A stretch of DNA of 64,000 nucleotides from Sulfurovum riftiae (GTDB lineage: Bacteria > Campylobacterota > Campylobacteria > Campylobacterales > Sulfurovaceae). Of the stretch, positions 17,186 to 25,931 are shown piece by piece (the stretch's first letter is position 1; every line of letters starts with the position of its first letter). Location of the stretch: contig NZ_LNKT01000001.1 in the NCBI RefSeq assembly GCF_001595645.1, positions 62,001-126,000 of the forward strand. The letters are read 5' to 3'. The position numbers and the translations under genes are program-made. The notes beneath the pieces are model-generated. The model had not been told where the DNA came from. It ran no database searches and saw nothing but the letters and a program-made list of their open reading frames with translations.

Positions 17186-17530
17186 ATGAAACTGAAATTA
17201 CTATTCTTATCATTAGCCGTGTCGTTATTTTTTACAGGATGTACACAGGAGACACAGAACAGTCTGAGCCGTTCACTGCAGAACTGGACCGGTACGAACG
17301 GGGTACTCGACATTTATGCAGGAGACAAACTGGTGCACAAATTCATCAGGATCGATAAAGTTTCTACGGCTTACGGAAGCAATGACGGGAAGATGAGACC
17401 CTACCGATACGGGTACGGTGTGGATGATCTGAACTTCAACGGCCAGGTGGACCCGGGCGAGAAAAAAGTTTATTTCGAGTTTTCGGACTACTCGACATCG
17501 TATGTATTTTATGAAAGAAATGACAAATAA
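17186..17530 (+). CDS. Putative lipoprotein with an EF-hand-like loop
   Basis: 114 residues. The signal peptide ends in a lipobox (LFFTGC, Cys near residue 19), so membrane anchoring is likely. The mature part is short and contains DDLNFNGQVDPGE, which fits the D-x-N-x-N-G-x-(V)-D-x-x-E calcium-loop pattern, followed by a Tyr/Ser-rich C-terminus. GGAG precedes the ATG, and ridA follows 10 bp later. I do not recognise the family; calcium binding is inference. Confidence 0.7.
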   Translation: MKLKLLFLSLAVSLFFTGCTQETQNSLSRSLQNWTGTNGVLDIYAGDKLVHKFIRIDKVSTAYGSNDGKMRPYRYGYGVDDLNFNGQVDPGEKKVYFEFSDYSTSYVFYERNDK

Positions 17531-17540
17531 GGAGAAGAGA

Positions 17541-17939
17541 ATGACAACAAGAACCATATCGACAGAGGATGCACCAAAGGCTATCGGACCCTATTCACAG
17601 GCGATCGTAGCCAATGGATTGGTCTATACATCAGGACAGATCGCATTGATGCCTGACGGCAAAATGGAAACCAGAGGCGTGGAGCAGCAGACACACCAGG
17701 TCATCAAGAACCTTTTCTATGTATTGGCAGCAGCAGGTGCGGAGTTCTCTGACGTGATCAAAACAACGATCTATCTGACAGATATGAATGATTTTGAAAC
17801 GATGAATAAAGTCTATGCCCATTACTTCGGTACCCATCAGCCGGCACGAAGCACCGTAGCGGTCAAAGCGCTTCCAATGGGTGCTCTGGTAGAGATTGAG
17901 TGTATTGCCTTTGCCGACAGACACGTTGATTTCGGTTAA
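17541..17939 (+). CDS. ridA: RidA-family reactive enamine/imine deaminase
   Basis: 132 residues, the standard YjgF/RidA length; trimeric cytoplasmic enzyme hydrolysing 2-aminoacrylate and other enamines released by PLP enzymes. Motifs: PKAIGPYSQAIVANGLVYTSGQI, GVEQQTHQVIKNL and the active-site arginine in PARSTVAVKALPMGALVEIECIA. The ATG at 17541 follows GGAG at 17531-17534; the in-frame ATG upstream overlaps the lipoprotein gene and lacks a ribosome site. Confidence 0.95.
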   Translation: MTTRTISTEDAPKAIGPYSQAIVANGLVYTSGQIALMPDGKMETRGVEQQTHQVIKNLFYVLAAAGAEFSDVIKTTIYLTDMNDFETMNKVYAHYFGTHQPARSTVAVKALPMGALVEIECIAFADRHVDFG

Positions 17940-17970
17940 TCTTCATATTTTAAAAAAATATTAAACATTG

Positions 17971-17982
17971 TTTGGGTATAAT
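17971..17982 (+). promoter_or_regulatory. rplU promoter
   Basis: TTTGGGTATAAT with TATAAT at 17977-17982, about 42 bp before the rplU ATG. The preceding stretch is AT-rich. Confidence 0.65.
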
Positions 17983-18023
17983 CTCGAACTTTTTAAAATA
18001 CATAAGATAGTAAAGGGTTTGCA

Positions 18024-18329
18024 ATGTACGCAATCATTAAAGCAAGTGGGCAACAGTTCAAAGTTCAAGAGGGTGATATCATCTGTTTTGACAACATGGG
18101 TCTCGAGCCAAAAGCAGCAGTAGAATTCAAAGAAGTTCTTGCAGTAGACAACGGTGAACTAACAGTCGGTACTCCTTTTGTAGAGGGTGCGGTTGTTAAA
18201 GGTGAGGTGATCAACGAAGGTAGAGACAAAAAAGTGATCATCTATAAAAAAAGAAGAAGAAAAGATTCAAAGCTCAAAAGAGGTTTCAGAAGAGACTATA
18301 CAAGAGTAAGAATCACTAAGATCGCATAA
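18024..18329 (+). CDS. rplU: 50S ribosomal protein L21
   Basis: 101 residues. Typical L21: begins [20 protein letters not shown], contains [15 protein letters not shown] and ends with the basic [32 protein letters not shown] precedes the ATG. It is the first gene of the rplU-rpmA unit, with a structured element inserted in the 108-bp gap to rpmA. Confidence 0.98.
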   Translation: MYAIIKASGQQFKVQEGDIICFDNMGLEPKAAVEFKEVLAVDNGELTVGTPFVEGAVVKGEVINEGRDKKVIIYKKRRRKDSKLKRGFRRDYTRVRITKIA

Positions 18330-18345
18330 GTTAGGAACTAACTCT

Positions 18346-18408
18346 GAGGCAATAGCCGAAGCTTTAGTGAGATGAATTGGAACGGAGCTTGGCTTCGGTT
18401 CAAGAAGA
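18346..18408 (+). repeat. Structured intergenic element, family 1 copy B
   Basis: Hairpin 1: GGC-AATA-GCC (18348-18357), the reversed pairs of copy A. Core GAAGCTTTAGTGAGATGAA, identical to copy A. Hairpin 2: TTGGAACGGAGC-TTG-GCTTCGGTTCAA (18377-18403), different sequence but same 12/3/12 geometry with two wobbles and one mismatch. Then GAAGAAA as in copy A. It ends about 20 bp before the rpmA ribosome site. Confidence 0.75.
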
Positions 18409-18437
18409 AATATATAAGTTAAAAGAAGGAGCAAGAT

Positions 18438-18692
18438 ATGGCACACAAGAAAGGTCAAGGATCCACTCAGAATAACCGTGATTCAGCTGGACGTCGTTTA
18501 GGCGTTAAAAAGTTTGGTGGCGAGAAAGTTATCCCTGGTAATATCATCATCAGACAAAGAGGAACAAAAGTACATCCCGGAAACGGTGTAGGTATGGGTA
18601 AAGACCACACTATTTTCGCTGTAGTTGAAGGTGTCGTTCAATTCGAGAACAAATCAAGAAGCCAAAAAAGAGTTTCTGTAGTTCCTGCATAA
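18438..18692 (+). CDS. rpmA: 50S ribosomal protein L27
   Basis: 84 residues. Begins [20 protein letters not shown], with [23 protein letters not shown] and the [12 protein letters not shown] motif; the N-terminus reaches the peptidyl-transferase centre. There is no Firmicutes-type N-terminal extension. AAGGAG lies upstream of the ATG. A strong terminator follows. Confidence 0.98.
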   Translation: MAHKKGQGSTQNNRDSAGRRLGVKKFGGEKVIPGNIIIRQRGTKVHPGNGVGMGKDHTIFAVVEGVVQFENKSRSQKRVSVVPA

Positions 18693-18703
18693 TTTCCCCT
18701 CTT

Positions 18704-18737
18704 CTTCCTCTTTGGAGAGGAAGAGTATTCTTTTTTT
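18704..18737 (+). terminator. Intrinsic terminator of rplU-rpmA
   Basis: CTTCCTCT-TTGG-AGAGGAAG stem-loop (18704-18723) followed by AGTATTC and a run of seven T (18731-18737). Confidence 0.85.
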
Positions 18738-18802
18738 CAATTCACACAATATATAATCGTATCAACTGTTTATTACAAAAGCAAAGAACAATAGCCTGAA
18801 TA

Positions 18803-19117
18803 CTATTCCATACTTTCAACAGGCTTGTCATCCTCTTCAATTTCCAAAAGAGGTATACATCTGCTGCGTCCCAGGAACCATCCGGTGTTGTAGTCAGTAT
18901 CGTTATTGAAAAGTGTGTGGTTCTTTTTGTAGTGTCCTTTGGATGTTTCACATCCGTCTTCAACACCCTCTTTCAGTGTTTGGGAGAAGTTCTTGCCAAA
19001 ATAGATACCACTGTAGTAAAAACCGCCCTGGCTCTCGGGTACATGACGCGTACCACCACAAGCGGTGAACAAGAGAGCAGAAGTTGCAAGAAAAGTGATC
19101 GATTTTAGATATTTCAT
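18803..19117 (-). CDS. Small putative lipoprotein
   Basis: 104 residues. Signal peptide with a lipobox (LLFTAC, Cys at about residue 20) followed by GGTRHVPES. The mature part holds two further Cys (DGCETSKG, RSRCIP), possibly a disulfide, and an acidic tail EIEEDDKPVESME. I do not recognise the family. It is encoded opposite to its neighbours between rpmA and obgE, where Campylobacter has no gene (recalled), so it is probably a lineage-specific insertion. Confidence 0.7.
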   Translation of the reverse strand: MKYLKSITFLATSALLFTACGGTRHVPESQGGFYYSGIYFGKNFSQTLKEGVEDGCETSKGHYKKNHTLFNNDTDYNTGWFLGRSRCIPLLEIEEDDKPVESME

Positions 19118-19168
19118 GAAATGTACCTCAAAAGAATAGATAGGAAAATTATAGCGACTATTTTTCTA

Positions 19169-19181
19169 ATTTGGATATAAT
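19169..19181 (+). promoter_or_regulatory. obgE promoter
   Basis: AATTTGGATATAAT; TATAAT at 19176-19181, 66 bp before the obgE ATG. Confidence 0.6.
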
Positions 19182-19247
19182 TTCATAATTAATTTACCAT
19201 CACCCCAAGGGGATTGTATGGTTTTCATAGATATAAAGGTTTAATAT

Positions 19248-20369
19248 ATGTTCGTAGATAGTGTAGAGCTGATGATCAGCTCAGGGAAGGGTGGCGCAGG
19301 CGCCATCTCGTTCTGGACGGAGAAATTTGTTATCAAAGGCGGTCCTGACGGCGGCGATGGCGGCCGGGGCGGTTCCGTTTTTTTCAAGGTGGACAACAAT
19401 ACCGATACCCTTTCAGGTTTGAGAGGACGTAACCATATCAAGGCAGAGAACGGACGTCCGGGAGAGGGGCGTAAGAAGTATGGCCGTAAAGGTCAGGATA
19501 CCACGATCATCGTACCTCCGGGAACTACAGTTGTTGATGTTGAAACAGGCGAAGAGCTGCTCGATCTTATAGAGGAAGGGCAGATAGTCAAATTTCTTGA
19601 AGGCGGCAAAGGCGGTCTTGGCAACATGCACTTCAAAAGTTCGACCAATCAGAGACCGACCTATGCACAGCCGGGACTTCCAGGGATCACCAAACAAGTC
19701 AGGCTGGAGATGAAACTTATTGCCGATGTAGGGCTTGTAGGGTATCCGAATGTCGGAAAGTCAACGCTCATTGCCACACTCTCCAATGCGAGGCCGCAGG
19801 TAGCCAATTATGAATTTACCACGTTGACACCGAAGCTTGGTGTGGTACATATCGGTGAGTATGATTCGTTCATGATGGCAGATATTCCCGGTATCATAGA
19901 GGGTGCCAGTGACGGTCGCGGACTGGGACTGGAGTTCCTCAAGCATATCGAGCGTACCAAAACACTTCTTTTGATGATCGATGCGGCCAACTACCGTGAG
20001 ATGAAATATCAGTATGAGACACTCCTGGTGGAACTTGACCGTTATTCCGAAACACTGGCTGGTAGGAAACATGCCATTGCCATTACAAAAATAGATTCTT
20101 TGAGTCAGGATGAAGTGAATGAACTTACTGAAACATTCCTTGCAGATATCGGTATTGAACCAAATGATACACTGAAAAAATACAAAGCAGATATGAACTA
20201 CACCTCCTATGGTTTCAAAACCGATTTTGGTGTTGATCTGCCGGTTAAAAAACCTCTGTTCGTACTGCCTATCTCGTCTGTTGCCCATCTCAATACAGAA
20301 GCGTTGCGATATGCTATAGGCGATTTTGTAAAAAATGTCAAAGAAGAGCAAGAAGCACAAGAGAAGTAG
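19248..20369 (+). CDS. obgE: Obg-family GTPase
   Basis: 373 residues. The Gly-rich Obg fold covers residues 1-158 ([27 protein letters not shown]), followed by a G domain with GYPNVGKST (G1), TTLTPKLG (G2), [10 protein letters not shown] (G3) and ITKID (G4). It binds the 50S subunit in ribosome assembly and connects to ppGpp signalling. AAAGG precedes the ATG. Gene order obgE-proB-fmt-birA matches Campylobacter (recalled). Confidence 0.97.
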   Translation: MFVDSVELMISSGKGGAGAISFWTEKFVIKGGPDGGDGGRGGSVFFKVDNNTDTLSGLRGRNHIKAENGRPGEGRKKYGRKGQDTTIIVPPGTTVVDVETGEELLDLIEEGQIVKFLEGGKGGLGNMHFKSSTNQRPTYAQPGLPGITKQVRLEMKLIADVGLVGYPNVGKSTLIATLSNARPQVANYEFTTLTPKLGVVHIGEYDSFMMADIPGIIEGASDGRGLGLEFLKHIERTKTLLLMIDAANYREMKYQYETLLVELDRYSETLAGRKHAIAITKIDSLSQDEVNELTETFLADIGIEPNDTLKKYKADMNYTSYGFKTDFGVDLPVKKPLFVLPISSVAHLNTEALRYAIGDFVKNVKEEQEAQEK

Positions 20370-20374
20370 GAAAA

Positions 20375-21148
20375 ATGAAGAGAATTGTGATCAAAGTGGG
20401 TACCCATGTTCTGACGGAGAATGGGAGTATCGCCAGAGAGAGGATGATGGCACTGGTCGAACTGATCGCCGAACTGAAGAGTAACGGATATGAAGTCTCT
20501 CTTGTCTCTTCCGGTGCGGTGGCGGCCGGGTATACCCAGCTACCGTTGGATCGGAAAGAGATCGCCAACAGGCAGGCATTAGCCGCCATAGGACAACCGC
20601 TTCTGCTCAAAATGTATCAGGAGAAGTTCGCCAAGTTCGGTCTGCTCTGTTCTCAGGTACTCTTCAGTGCAGATGTTTTCGATTCTGCAAAGCATGTCAC
20701 CCATGCCAAAGTAGCCATAGATACACTGCTTGCAAACGGGGTCGTACCGATCATCAACGAGAACGATACCGTCAGTATCGAAGAGCTTGTATTTGGTGAC
20801 AACGACAGACTCTCTGCCCATGTGGCACACTATTTTGATGCCAAGATGCTGGTGATCCTCTCCGATATCGATGCCTTGTACGACAAGGACCCTAATCAGC
20901 ATGAAGATGCCAGACGCAGGGCTGTGGTCAATGAAATACGAGAAGATGAACTGAGTGCAGAGCATACACCCAACAATGAATTCGCCACAGGGGGTATCGT
21001 TACCAAACTGCAGTCTGCCGACTTTCTAATGAAACACGGCAGGGAGATGTTCCTTGCCAGCGGATTTGACCTTTCTGATGTACGTGCTTTTCTTGTACAT
21101 GGTGAACACAGGGGCGGGACACTTTTCTCAGCCAAAAAGAGCGTATGA
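20375..21148 (+). CDS. proB: Glutamate 5-kinase
   Basis: ATP-dependent phosphorylation of glutamate, the first step of proline synthesis. 257 residues: amino-acid-kinase domain only, without the C-terminal PUA domain of the E. coli enzyme. Motifs: [46 protein letters not shown] and GTGGIVTK-like [12 protein letters not shown]. It overlaps fmt by four bases (ATGA). The partners proA and proC lie at 36.5-38.6 kb in the same window. Confidence 0.96.
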   Translation: MKRIVIKVGTHVLTENGSIARERMMALVELIAELKSNGYEVSLVSSGAVAAGYTQLPLDRKEIANRQALAAIGQPLLLKMYQEKFAKFGLLCSQVLFSADVFDSAKHVTHAKVAIDTLLANGVVPIINENDTVSIEELVFGDNDRLSAHVAHYFDAKMLVILSDIDALYDKDPNQHEDARRRAVVNEIREDELSAEHTPNNEFATGGIVTKLQSADFLMKHGREMFLASGFDLSDVRAFLVHGEHRGGTLFSAKKSV

Positions 21149-22062
21149 TGAAATATAAAATAGTCTATATGGGGACACCTCACTATGCCAGGGAGATACT
21201 CCAAACATTGATCGATGCGGACGATATGGATGTCTCACTGGTCCTGACACAGCCTGACAGACCGGTGGGAAGAAAAAAAACATTGACACCTCCACCGGTG
21301 AAAGTAGTGGCAGAAGAGCATAGTATCGAAGTACTTCAACCCAGCCGTTTGAGCGAAGAGGGGATAGAAGAAGCCATTAAAGCACAAAACCCCGACTTTA
21401 TTATTGTGGCAGCATTCGGACAGATACTTCCGCAATCCATTCTCGATATTGCTCCCTGCATCAATCTGCATGCCTCCCTGCTGCCGCAATACCGCGGTGC
21501 CTCACCGGTACAGCAGTCTCTGCTGAACGGTGATGCCAAGACAGGTGTGACATCGATGCTGATGGAAGCAGGGCTCGATACAGGTCCGATGCTGGAAAAG
21601 ATAGAATTCGATATTCCGAAGGATATGCGTCTGTTCGCACTGATGGAACAGCTGACCAAAGATGCCTGTATGCTCACATTGAGTACGGTACGCAATTTTG
21701 AGAGCATTACACCGGAACTGCAGGATGAGAGCCAGGCAAGCCTGTGCAAAAAGATTAAAAAGAGTGACGGCCAGATCGATTTTGAGGATGCAGAGGTCAT
21801 TTACAACAAGTACCGTGCCTTTGAAGGCTGGCCCGGTATCTTTGCTGCCAACGGAACAAAGTTCGATGGTCTCTTTCTGATCGAAAGTGACAAGAAGCAC
21901 AAGGCGGCAGAGATCCTTGCATTTGAGGGTGAAAGTGTCATCGTAGGGTGCAGCAGAGGTTCACTGAAGATCGACAGACTTCAGCCTGCATCCAAAAAAG
22001 CGATGACGGCAAAGGCCTACTGTGTAGGAAGGGGGATGAAAGTTGGAGATCCACTCATTTAA
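21145..22062 (+). CDS. fmt: Methionyl-tRNA formyltransferase
   Basis: Formylates initiator Met-tRNA using 10-formyl-tetrahydrofolate. 305 residues. Motifs: [41 protein letters not shown] with the catalytic His and [22 protein letters not shown] with the Asp. The C-terminal OB-fold part contains [13 protein letters not shown] and [11 protein letters not shown]. The start is ATG at 21145 or 21148, both overlapping the proB stop. It overlaps birA by 20 bp. Confidence 0.97.
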   Translation: MMKYKIVYMGTPHYAREILQTLIDADDMDVSLVLTQPDRPVGRKKTLTPPPVKVVAEEHSIEVLQPSRLSEEGIEEAIKAQNPDFIIVAAFGQILPQSILDIAPCINLHASLLPQYRGASPVQQSLLNGDAKTGVTSMLMEAGLDTGPMLEKIEFDIPKDMRLFALMEQLTKDACMLTLSTVRNFESITPELQDESQASLCKKIKKSDGQIDFEDAEVIYNKYRAFEGWPGIFAANGTKFDGLFLIESDKKHKAAEILAFEGESVIVGCSRGSLKIDRLQPASKKAMTAKAYCVGRGMKVGDPLI

Positions 22063-22678
22063 TTCCCTTCCCTCTACACAGAAATACCTTCTGGAAGAAC
22101 TTCAAAAAGAAACACTCAGCGCACCTGTAGCCATCATTGCCATGGAACAGAGTTCCGGTATCGGCAGCCGTGATAATGCATGGCAGGGAGGAGAGGGAAA
22201 TTTTTTTGCCTCCGTTGCCATACCTTTGGAAGACCTCCCTTCCGACCTGCCGCTCTCTTCCGCTTCGATCTATTTCTCATTTATCATGAAAAAAACCCTG
22301 GAAGAACTGGGTGAGAATGTCTGGTTGAAATGGCCGAACGATTTTTACCTTGGGAGTGAAAAAGTCGGGGGTACGATCACCAAAAAAATGAAAAATACAG
22401 TGGTCTGCGGCATCGGGATCAACCTGAAAAAATCCCAAAACGGCTACAGTGCCCTGCAGTGCGACATAAGCCCAAAATATCTTCTCGATAAGTACCTCGA
22501 AAGACTCTGTGAATTTCCAGAATGGAAGCAGATATTTAGCGAATATGAGATAGAATTTGAATTAAGCAGACGATTTTCAGTTCATATTGAAAACGAGAGA
22601 AAGAGCCTTGCAGACGCCTGTCTGTGCGGGGATGGCTCATTAATTCTAGGGGGAAAAAAGGTGTACAGTCTACGATGA
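22043..22678 (+). CDS. birA: Biotin--protein ligase (no DNA-binding domain)
   Basis: 211 residues; attaches biotin to the carrier lysine of biotin-dependent carboxylases via biotinyl-AMP. Motifs: [39 protein letters not shown] (the GRGRxGxxW region, here GIGSRDNAW), LKWPNDFYLGSEKVGG and CGIGINL. No N-terminal helix-turn-helix, so it is not a repressor. The start codon is TTG at 22043 after AGGGGG. It overlaps parA by four bases. Confidence 0.93.
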   Translation: MEIHSFNSLPSTQKYLLEELQKETLSAPVAIIAMEQSSGIGSRDNAWQGGEGNFFASVAIPLEDLPSDLPLSSASIYFSFIMKKTLEELGENVWLKWPNDFYLGSEKVGGTITKKMKNTVVCGIGINLKKSQNGYSALQCDISPKYLLDKYLERLCEFPEWKQIFSEYEIEFELSRRFSVHIENERKSLADACLCGDGSLILGGKKVYSLR

Positions 22679-23460
22679 GTGAGGTGATCAGCATAGCCAA
22701 CCAGAAGGGTGGCGTAGGAAAGACGACGACAGCAGTGAATCTGGCTGCATCTTTGGCAGAAAAAGGCAAAAAAGTACTGCTTTTGGACATCGATCCCCAG
22801 TCCAATGCGACGACAAGTCTCGGTTTCAACAGAAACGATTATGAATATAATATCTACCATGTTCTTATCGGCAGTAAAAAACTCTCTGAAGTGGTCTTGA
22901 AATCACAGATCAAAAAACTTGACCTGATCCCCTCCAATATAGGTCTTGTCGGTATCGAAAAAGAGTTCTACAACAGCAGAAAGAAGAACAGGGAACTGAT
23001 CTTGAAAGAGAAGATCAAAGAGATCTCCAAGAAATACGATTATATCATCATCGATTCGCCTCCTGCATTGGGTCCAATTACGATCAATGCCCTGAGTGCT
23101 TCAGATTCGGTGATCATCCCTATTCAGTGTGAATTTTTCGCGCTCGAAGGGCTTGCTCAGCTTCTCAATACGGTCAGTCTTTTGAAGAAGACCATCAACC
23201 CCAAGCTGAAGATCAAAGGGTTCCTACCTACGATGTACTCCAAGCAGAACAACCTCTCCAAACAGGTGCTGGCAGACCTGAGCTACCATTTTAAAGACAA
23301 GCTTTTCCATATCAGAAAAGGAAAAGAGTGCATCGTGGTACCGCGTAATGTCAAAATAGCCGAATCTCCAAGTTTCGGCAAGCCGGTCACACACTATGCT
23401 GCCAGTTCAAAAGGTTCTTTGGCATACAGAGATCTTGCAACGGTTATCGTAAGAGGTTAG
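22675..23460 (+). CDS. parA: Chromosome-partitioning ATPase ParA/Soj
   Basis: 261 residues. Deviant Walker A KGGVGKTTTAVNLAASLAEKG, Walker A' LLLDIDPQSNATTSLGF and Walker B IIIDSPPALG are present. It lacks an N-terminal helix-turn-helix, as in chromosomal Soj. The ATG at 22675 lies in the ATGA overlap with birA; upstream in-frame starts fall within birA. With ParB it segregates the origin region; an adjacent parB and conserved fmt-birA-parA-parB order support this. Confidence 0.97.
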   Translation: MSEVISIANQKGGVGKTTTAVNLAASLAEKGKKVLLLDIDPQSNATTSLGFNRNDYEYNIYHVLIGSKKLSEVVLKSQIKKLDLIPSNIGLVGIEKEFYNSRKKNRELILKEKIKEISKKYDYIIIDSPPALGPITINALSASDSVIIPIQCEFFALEGLAQLLNTVSLLKKTINPKLKIKGFLPTMYSKQNNLSKQVLADLSYHFKDKLFHIRKGKECIVVPRNVKIAESPSFGKPVTHYAASSKGSLAYRDLATVIVRG

Positions 23461-23461
23461 G

Positions 23462-24334
23462 ATGGCACTGGGCAGAGGATTGGGAGAGATACTCTCCGAA
23501 GTGGAAGAGGCATATGAAAAAGAGGATCTCAGCAGCATAGACAGCTCCGAACTCGAGGCCCAGGGGGCACGTGTCGAGGACCTGCCTGTCAAGAGCATCT
23601 CTCCCAACCCGTTTCAGCCGCGTAAACATTTTGACGATGCTGCACTGAAAGAGCTGAGCAATTCCATCAAAGAGCATGGGCTTCTCCAGCCGATCGTGGT
23701 CATCGAAAAGGAGAACGGATACCTCCTTATTGCGGGTGAACGCCGTCTGCGGGCACATAAACTTGCCAAGCTTCCTACCGTTAAAGCCATTATCGCCAAT
23801 GTGGATATCGATGAAGCAAGACTGCGTGAACTCGCTCTCATCGAGAATATCCAGAGAGAGAATCTCAATGCCATCGAATTGGCGAACTCTTATGCCGAGC
23901 TGATCGAAGTACACAAGATCACCCATGATGAACTCTCCTCCATCGTACACAAAAGCCGTTCGCAGATCACTAATACGATGCGTCTGCTTGCACTCTCTGC
24001 CTATGCACAAAAAAAAGTGGCTTTGGGCAAGATCTCGCAGGGGCATGCAAAAGTACTGGTAGGGCTTGACGAAAAGCAGCAGAAGATCATTATCGACAGC
24101 ATCATAGGGCAGAAGCTCTCTGTACGTGAAGCTGAGAAGATGGCAAAGCAGTCCAAAAAAGGGGAAACCGTTTCCCCTTCAAAGAACAGTGCTTCCAGTC
24201 TGCTTGAAAAACACAAGAAAACATTGAAAAAACTTCTTCCCTTTGAACACAAAATCAAAGCCAGGAGTATAGAGATAAGCTTTTCTAATGAAAAAGATAT
24301 CGAAAACTTTTTAACATTCCTCAAAAAAGACTGA
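23462..24334 (+). CDS. parB: Chromosome-partitioning protein ParB
   Basis: 290 residues. Contains the conserved ISPNPFQPRKHFDD segment, the CTP-binding/box II motif GERRLRAHKLA, and a helix-turn-helix in the KSRSQITNTMRLLAL region that would read parS. The C-terminal ~40 residues are a basic dimerisation segment after a Lys/Ser-rich linker. It starts one base after parA stops. No parS palindrome was noticed in the window by eye. Confidence 0.96.
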   Translation: MALGRGLGEILSEVEEAYEKEDLSSIDSSELEAQGARVEDLPVKSISPNPFQPRKHFDDAALKELSNSIKEHGLLQPIVVIEKENGYLLIAGERRLRAHKLAKLPTVKAIIANVDIDEARLRELALIENIQRENLNAIELANSYAELIEVHKITHDELSSIVHKSRSQITNTMRLLALSAYAQKKVALGKISQGHAKVLVGLDEKQQKIIIDSIIGQKLSVREAEKMAKQSKKGETVSPSKNSASSLLEKHKKTLKKLLPFEHKIKARSIEISFSNEKDIENFLTFLKKD

Positions 24335-24364
24335 ATTTTAACCAACATCTCATCTCCAAAATGC

Positions 24365-24370
24365 TAAAAT
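24365..24370 (+). promoter_or_regulatory. Probable -10 box before atpF'
   Basis: GCTAAAATG (TAAAAT at 24365-24370) lies 27 bp before the atpF' ATG in the only sizeable gap between parB and the ATP synthase genes. Confidence 0.4.
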
Positions 24371-24396
24371 GACGCGAAATTACATGAGGAGTTTTA

Positions 24397-24819
24397 ATGC
24401 TTGACATACATTTACCATTGATGTTGTTCGTCCTAGTGTTATTCCTGTTCCTTCTAGTTGTTTTAAATAATATGCTGTTCCAGCCGCTCATCAAGTTCAT
24501 GGATGACCGGGATAGGTCGATAGCAAAAGATTTAGAAGCAGCAAAAGGGCTCAGTGGTAACAGTGACGAACTCAATGCACAGGCAGCTGAAAACATTAAC
24601 AATGCCAAAGCTGAAGCTGCAGCGATAAGACAGAAAGCGATCGATGAAGAGAAGTCATTGGCTGCAAGTAAGGTCGAAGCGAAGCAGGAAGAGTTGAATA
24701 AAAAGTACGAAAACTTCGTTGAGAAGTTGGCTTCCGATAAAGAGAGTCTCAAAAATTCTCTACTTTCACAAATGCCTCTGTTCAAAGAGAGCCTTAAAGC
24801 TAAGTTTAGCAAACTATAA
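24397..24819 (+). CDS. atpF': F1Fo ATP synthase subunit b' (AtpF')
   Basis: 140 residues: an N-terminal membrane helix (LPLMLFVLVLFLFLLVVLNNMLF) then a long charged coiled coil rich in Ala/Lys/Glu. Together with AtpF it forms a heterodimeric peripheral stalk, the arrangement of Campylobacterota, cyanobacteria and plastids. GAGGAG precedes the ATG. It heads the operon atpF'-F-H-A-G-D-C; genes for subunits a and c are not here. Confidence 0.93.
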   Translation: MLDIHLPLMLFVLVLFLFLLVVLNNMLFQPLIKFMDDRDRSIAKDLEAAKGLSGNSDELNAQAAENINNAKAEAAAIRQKAIDEEKSLAASKVEAKQEELNKKYENFVEKLASDKESLKNSLLSQMPLFKESLKAKFSKL

Positions 24820-24831
24820 GAAGGGATGAAT

Positions 24832-25380
24832 ATGAAAAAACTAGCACTATTCGCTTTACTCGTAGTTCCTGCTATTCTTTTGGCAAGCGGACATGACAGT
24901 GGTGAAGCGTCGCGTTATTTTGCACAGACGGGCAGGGAGAATGATTTCTGGCCAAGAGTGGTCAACTTCACGATCTTCGCTTCGATCCTCTACTATCTTG
25001 TTGCCAATCCTATCAAGAACTTCTTCAAAGGAAGAAGAGAAGGTATTGCGGCACAGCTTAAAGAGATCGAGAGCAAACTCCAGGCGGCAAAAGATGAAAA
25101 AAAAGATGCACAGGCCCGTCTTGACGAGAGTGTGCATAAAGCGGCCGAGATCATTGAAGATGCGAAACTTGAAGCGAAGATCCTTGCTGAAAAGATCGCA
25201 GAAGCATCGGTCAACGAGTTGAGTGTTCTTGAGAAACAGTTCGAAGAGAAGATCACGCTTGAAGAGAGAAAAGCTGCAAGAGAAGTGATCGATGAGATCC
25301 TTACTGAAAATATCACTGCGGAAGACATCATGCTCGATGAGACCAAAGTGGTCGATATTATTTCAAAGAAGGTGGCATAA
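24832..25380 (+). CDS. atpF: F1Fo ATP synthase subunit b
   Basis: 182 residues. It starts with a signal-like hydrophobic segment (MKKLALFALLVVPAILLAS) and has a second membrane segment (VVNFTIFASILYYLVANPIK), then a long coiled coil. The double hydrophobic start matches other Campylobacterota b subunits (recalled). I prefer the ATG at 24832, 7 bases after AAGGG, over the one at 24826 that abuts the ribosome site. It ends directly before the atpH ATG. Confidence 0.93.
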   Translation: MKKLALFALLVVPAILLASGHDSGEASRYFAQTGRENDFWPRVVNFTIFASILYYLVANPIKNFFKGRREGIAAQLKEIESKLQAAKDEKKDAQARLDESVHKAAEIIEDAKLEAKILAEKIAEASVNELSVLEKQFEEKITLEERKAAREVIDEILTENITAEDIMLDETKVVDIISKKVA

Positions 25381-25908
25381 ATGGAAGAGTTAATAGCAAA
25401 ACGTTATGCAACAGCGCTTTCCTCGGTAAGTAAAGATGTAAAGGGTATCGTGGCAGTACTGAATGTATTGACAGAAGCGATCTCGGTACCTGAAGTTCAG
25501 GAAGCGTTGACATCTCCTATCGTAGCAGCAGAGAAGAAAACAGAGATGATCCTCTCTGCACTCGGTAAAGAGGCAGATGCGAAACTGGTGAATTTCATCA
25601 AGATCCTTGGTGAGAACAAAAGACTCGATCTGATCCCGGCAATTGCAAAGGTTCTCAATGCAGACCTTCAAAAAGAGTCGAATCAGTATGAAGGTGTATT
25701 GAAAAGCAGCACGAAACTCGAAAAAGAGGAGTTGGCGAAGCTTGAGAAGACACTGGAGAGATATACAGGGTCAAAGATCAAGTTGAAGCAGGAAAAAACA
25801 GATCTTGAGGGTTTGAGAGTTTCGGTTGATGATTTGGGTATTGAGGTTAACTTCTCCAAGCAGAGAGTTAAAGAACAACTAATTGATTTCATTAAGAAAT
25901 CTCTGTAG
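25381..25908 (+). CDS. atpH: F1Fo ATP synthase delta subunit
   Basis: 175 residues. OSCP/delta family: N-terminal helical bundle (IAKRYATALSSVSKD, LTSPIVAAEKKTEMI, LVNFIKILGENKRLDLIPAI) and the C-terminal ILDLEGLRVSVDD-type strand region (TDLEGLRVSVDDLGIEVNFS). It joins the peripheral stalk to the alpha3beta3 head. The start codon follows the atpF stop without a gap. Confidence 0.95.
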   Translation: MEELIAKRYATALSSVSKDVKGIVAVLNVLTEAISVPEVQEALTSPIVAAEKKTEMILSALGKEADAKLVNFIKILGENKRLDLIPAIAKVLNADLQKESNQYEGVLKSSTKLEKEELAKLEKTLERYTGSKIKLKQEKTDLEGLRVSVDDLGIEVNFSKQRVKEQLIDFIKKSL

Positions 25909-25931
25909 TTATCTAAAGTAAAGGAGTATCA

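Noticed and set aside
18948-18962. parS-like palindrome GGATGTTTCACATCC
   Set aside because: Lacks the GTTTCACGTGAAAC core and lies within the lipoprotein coding region.
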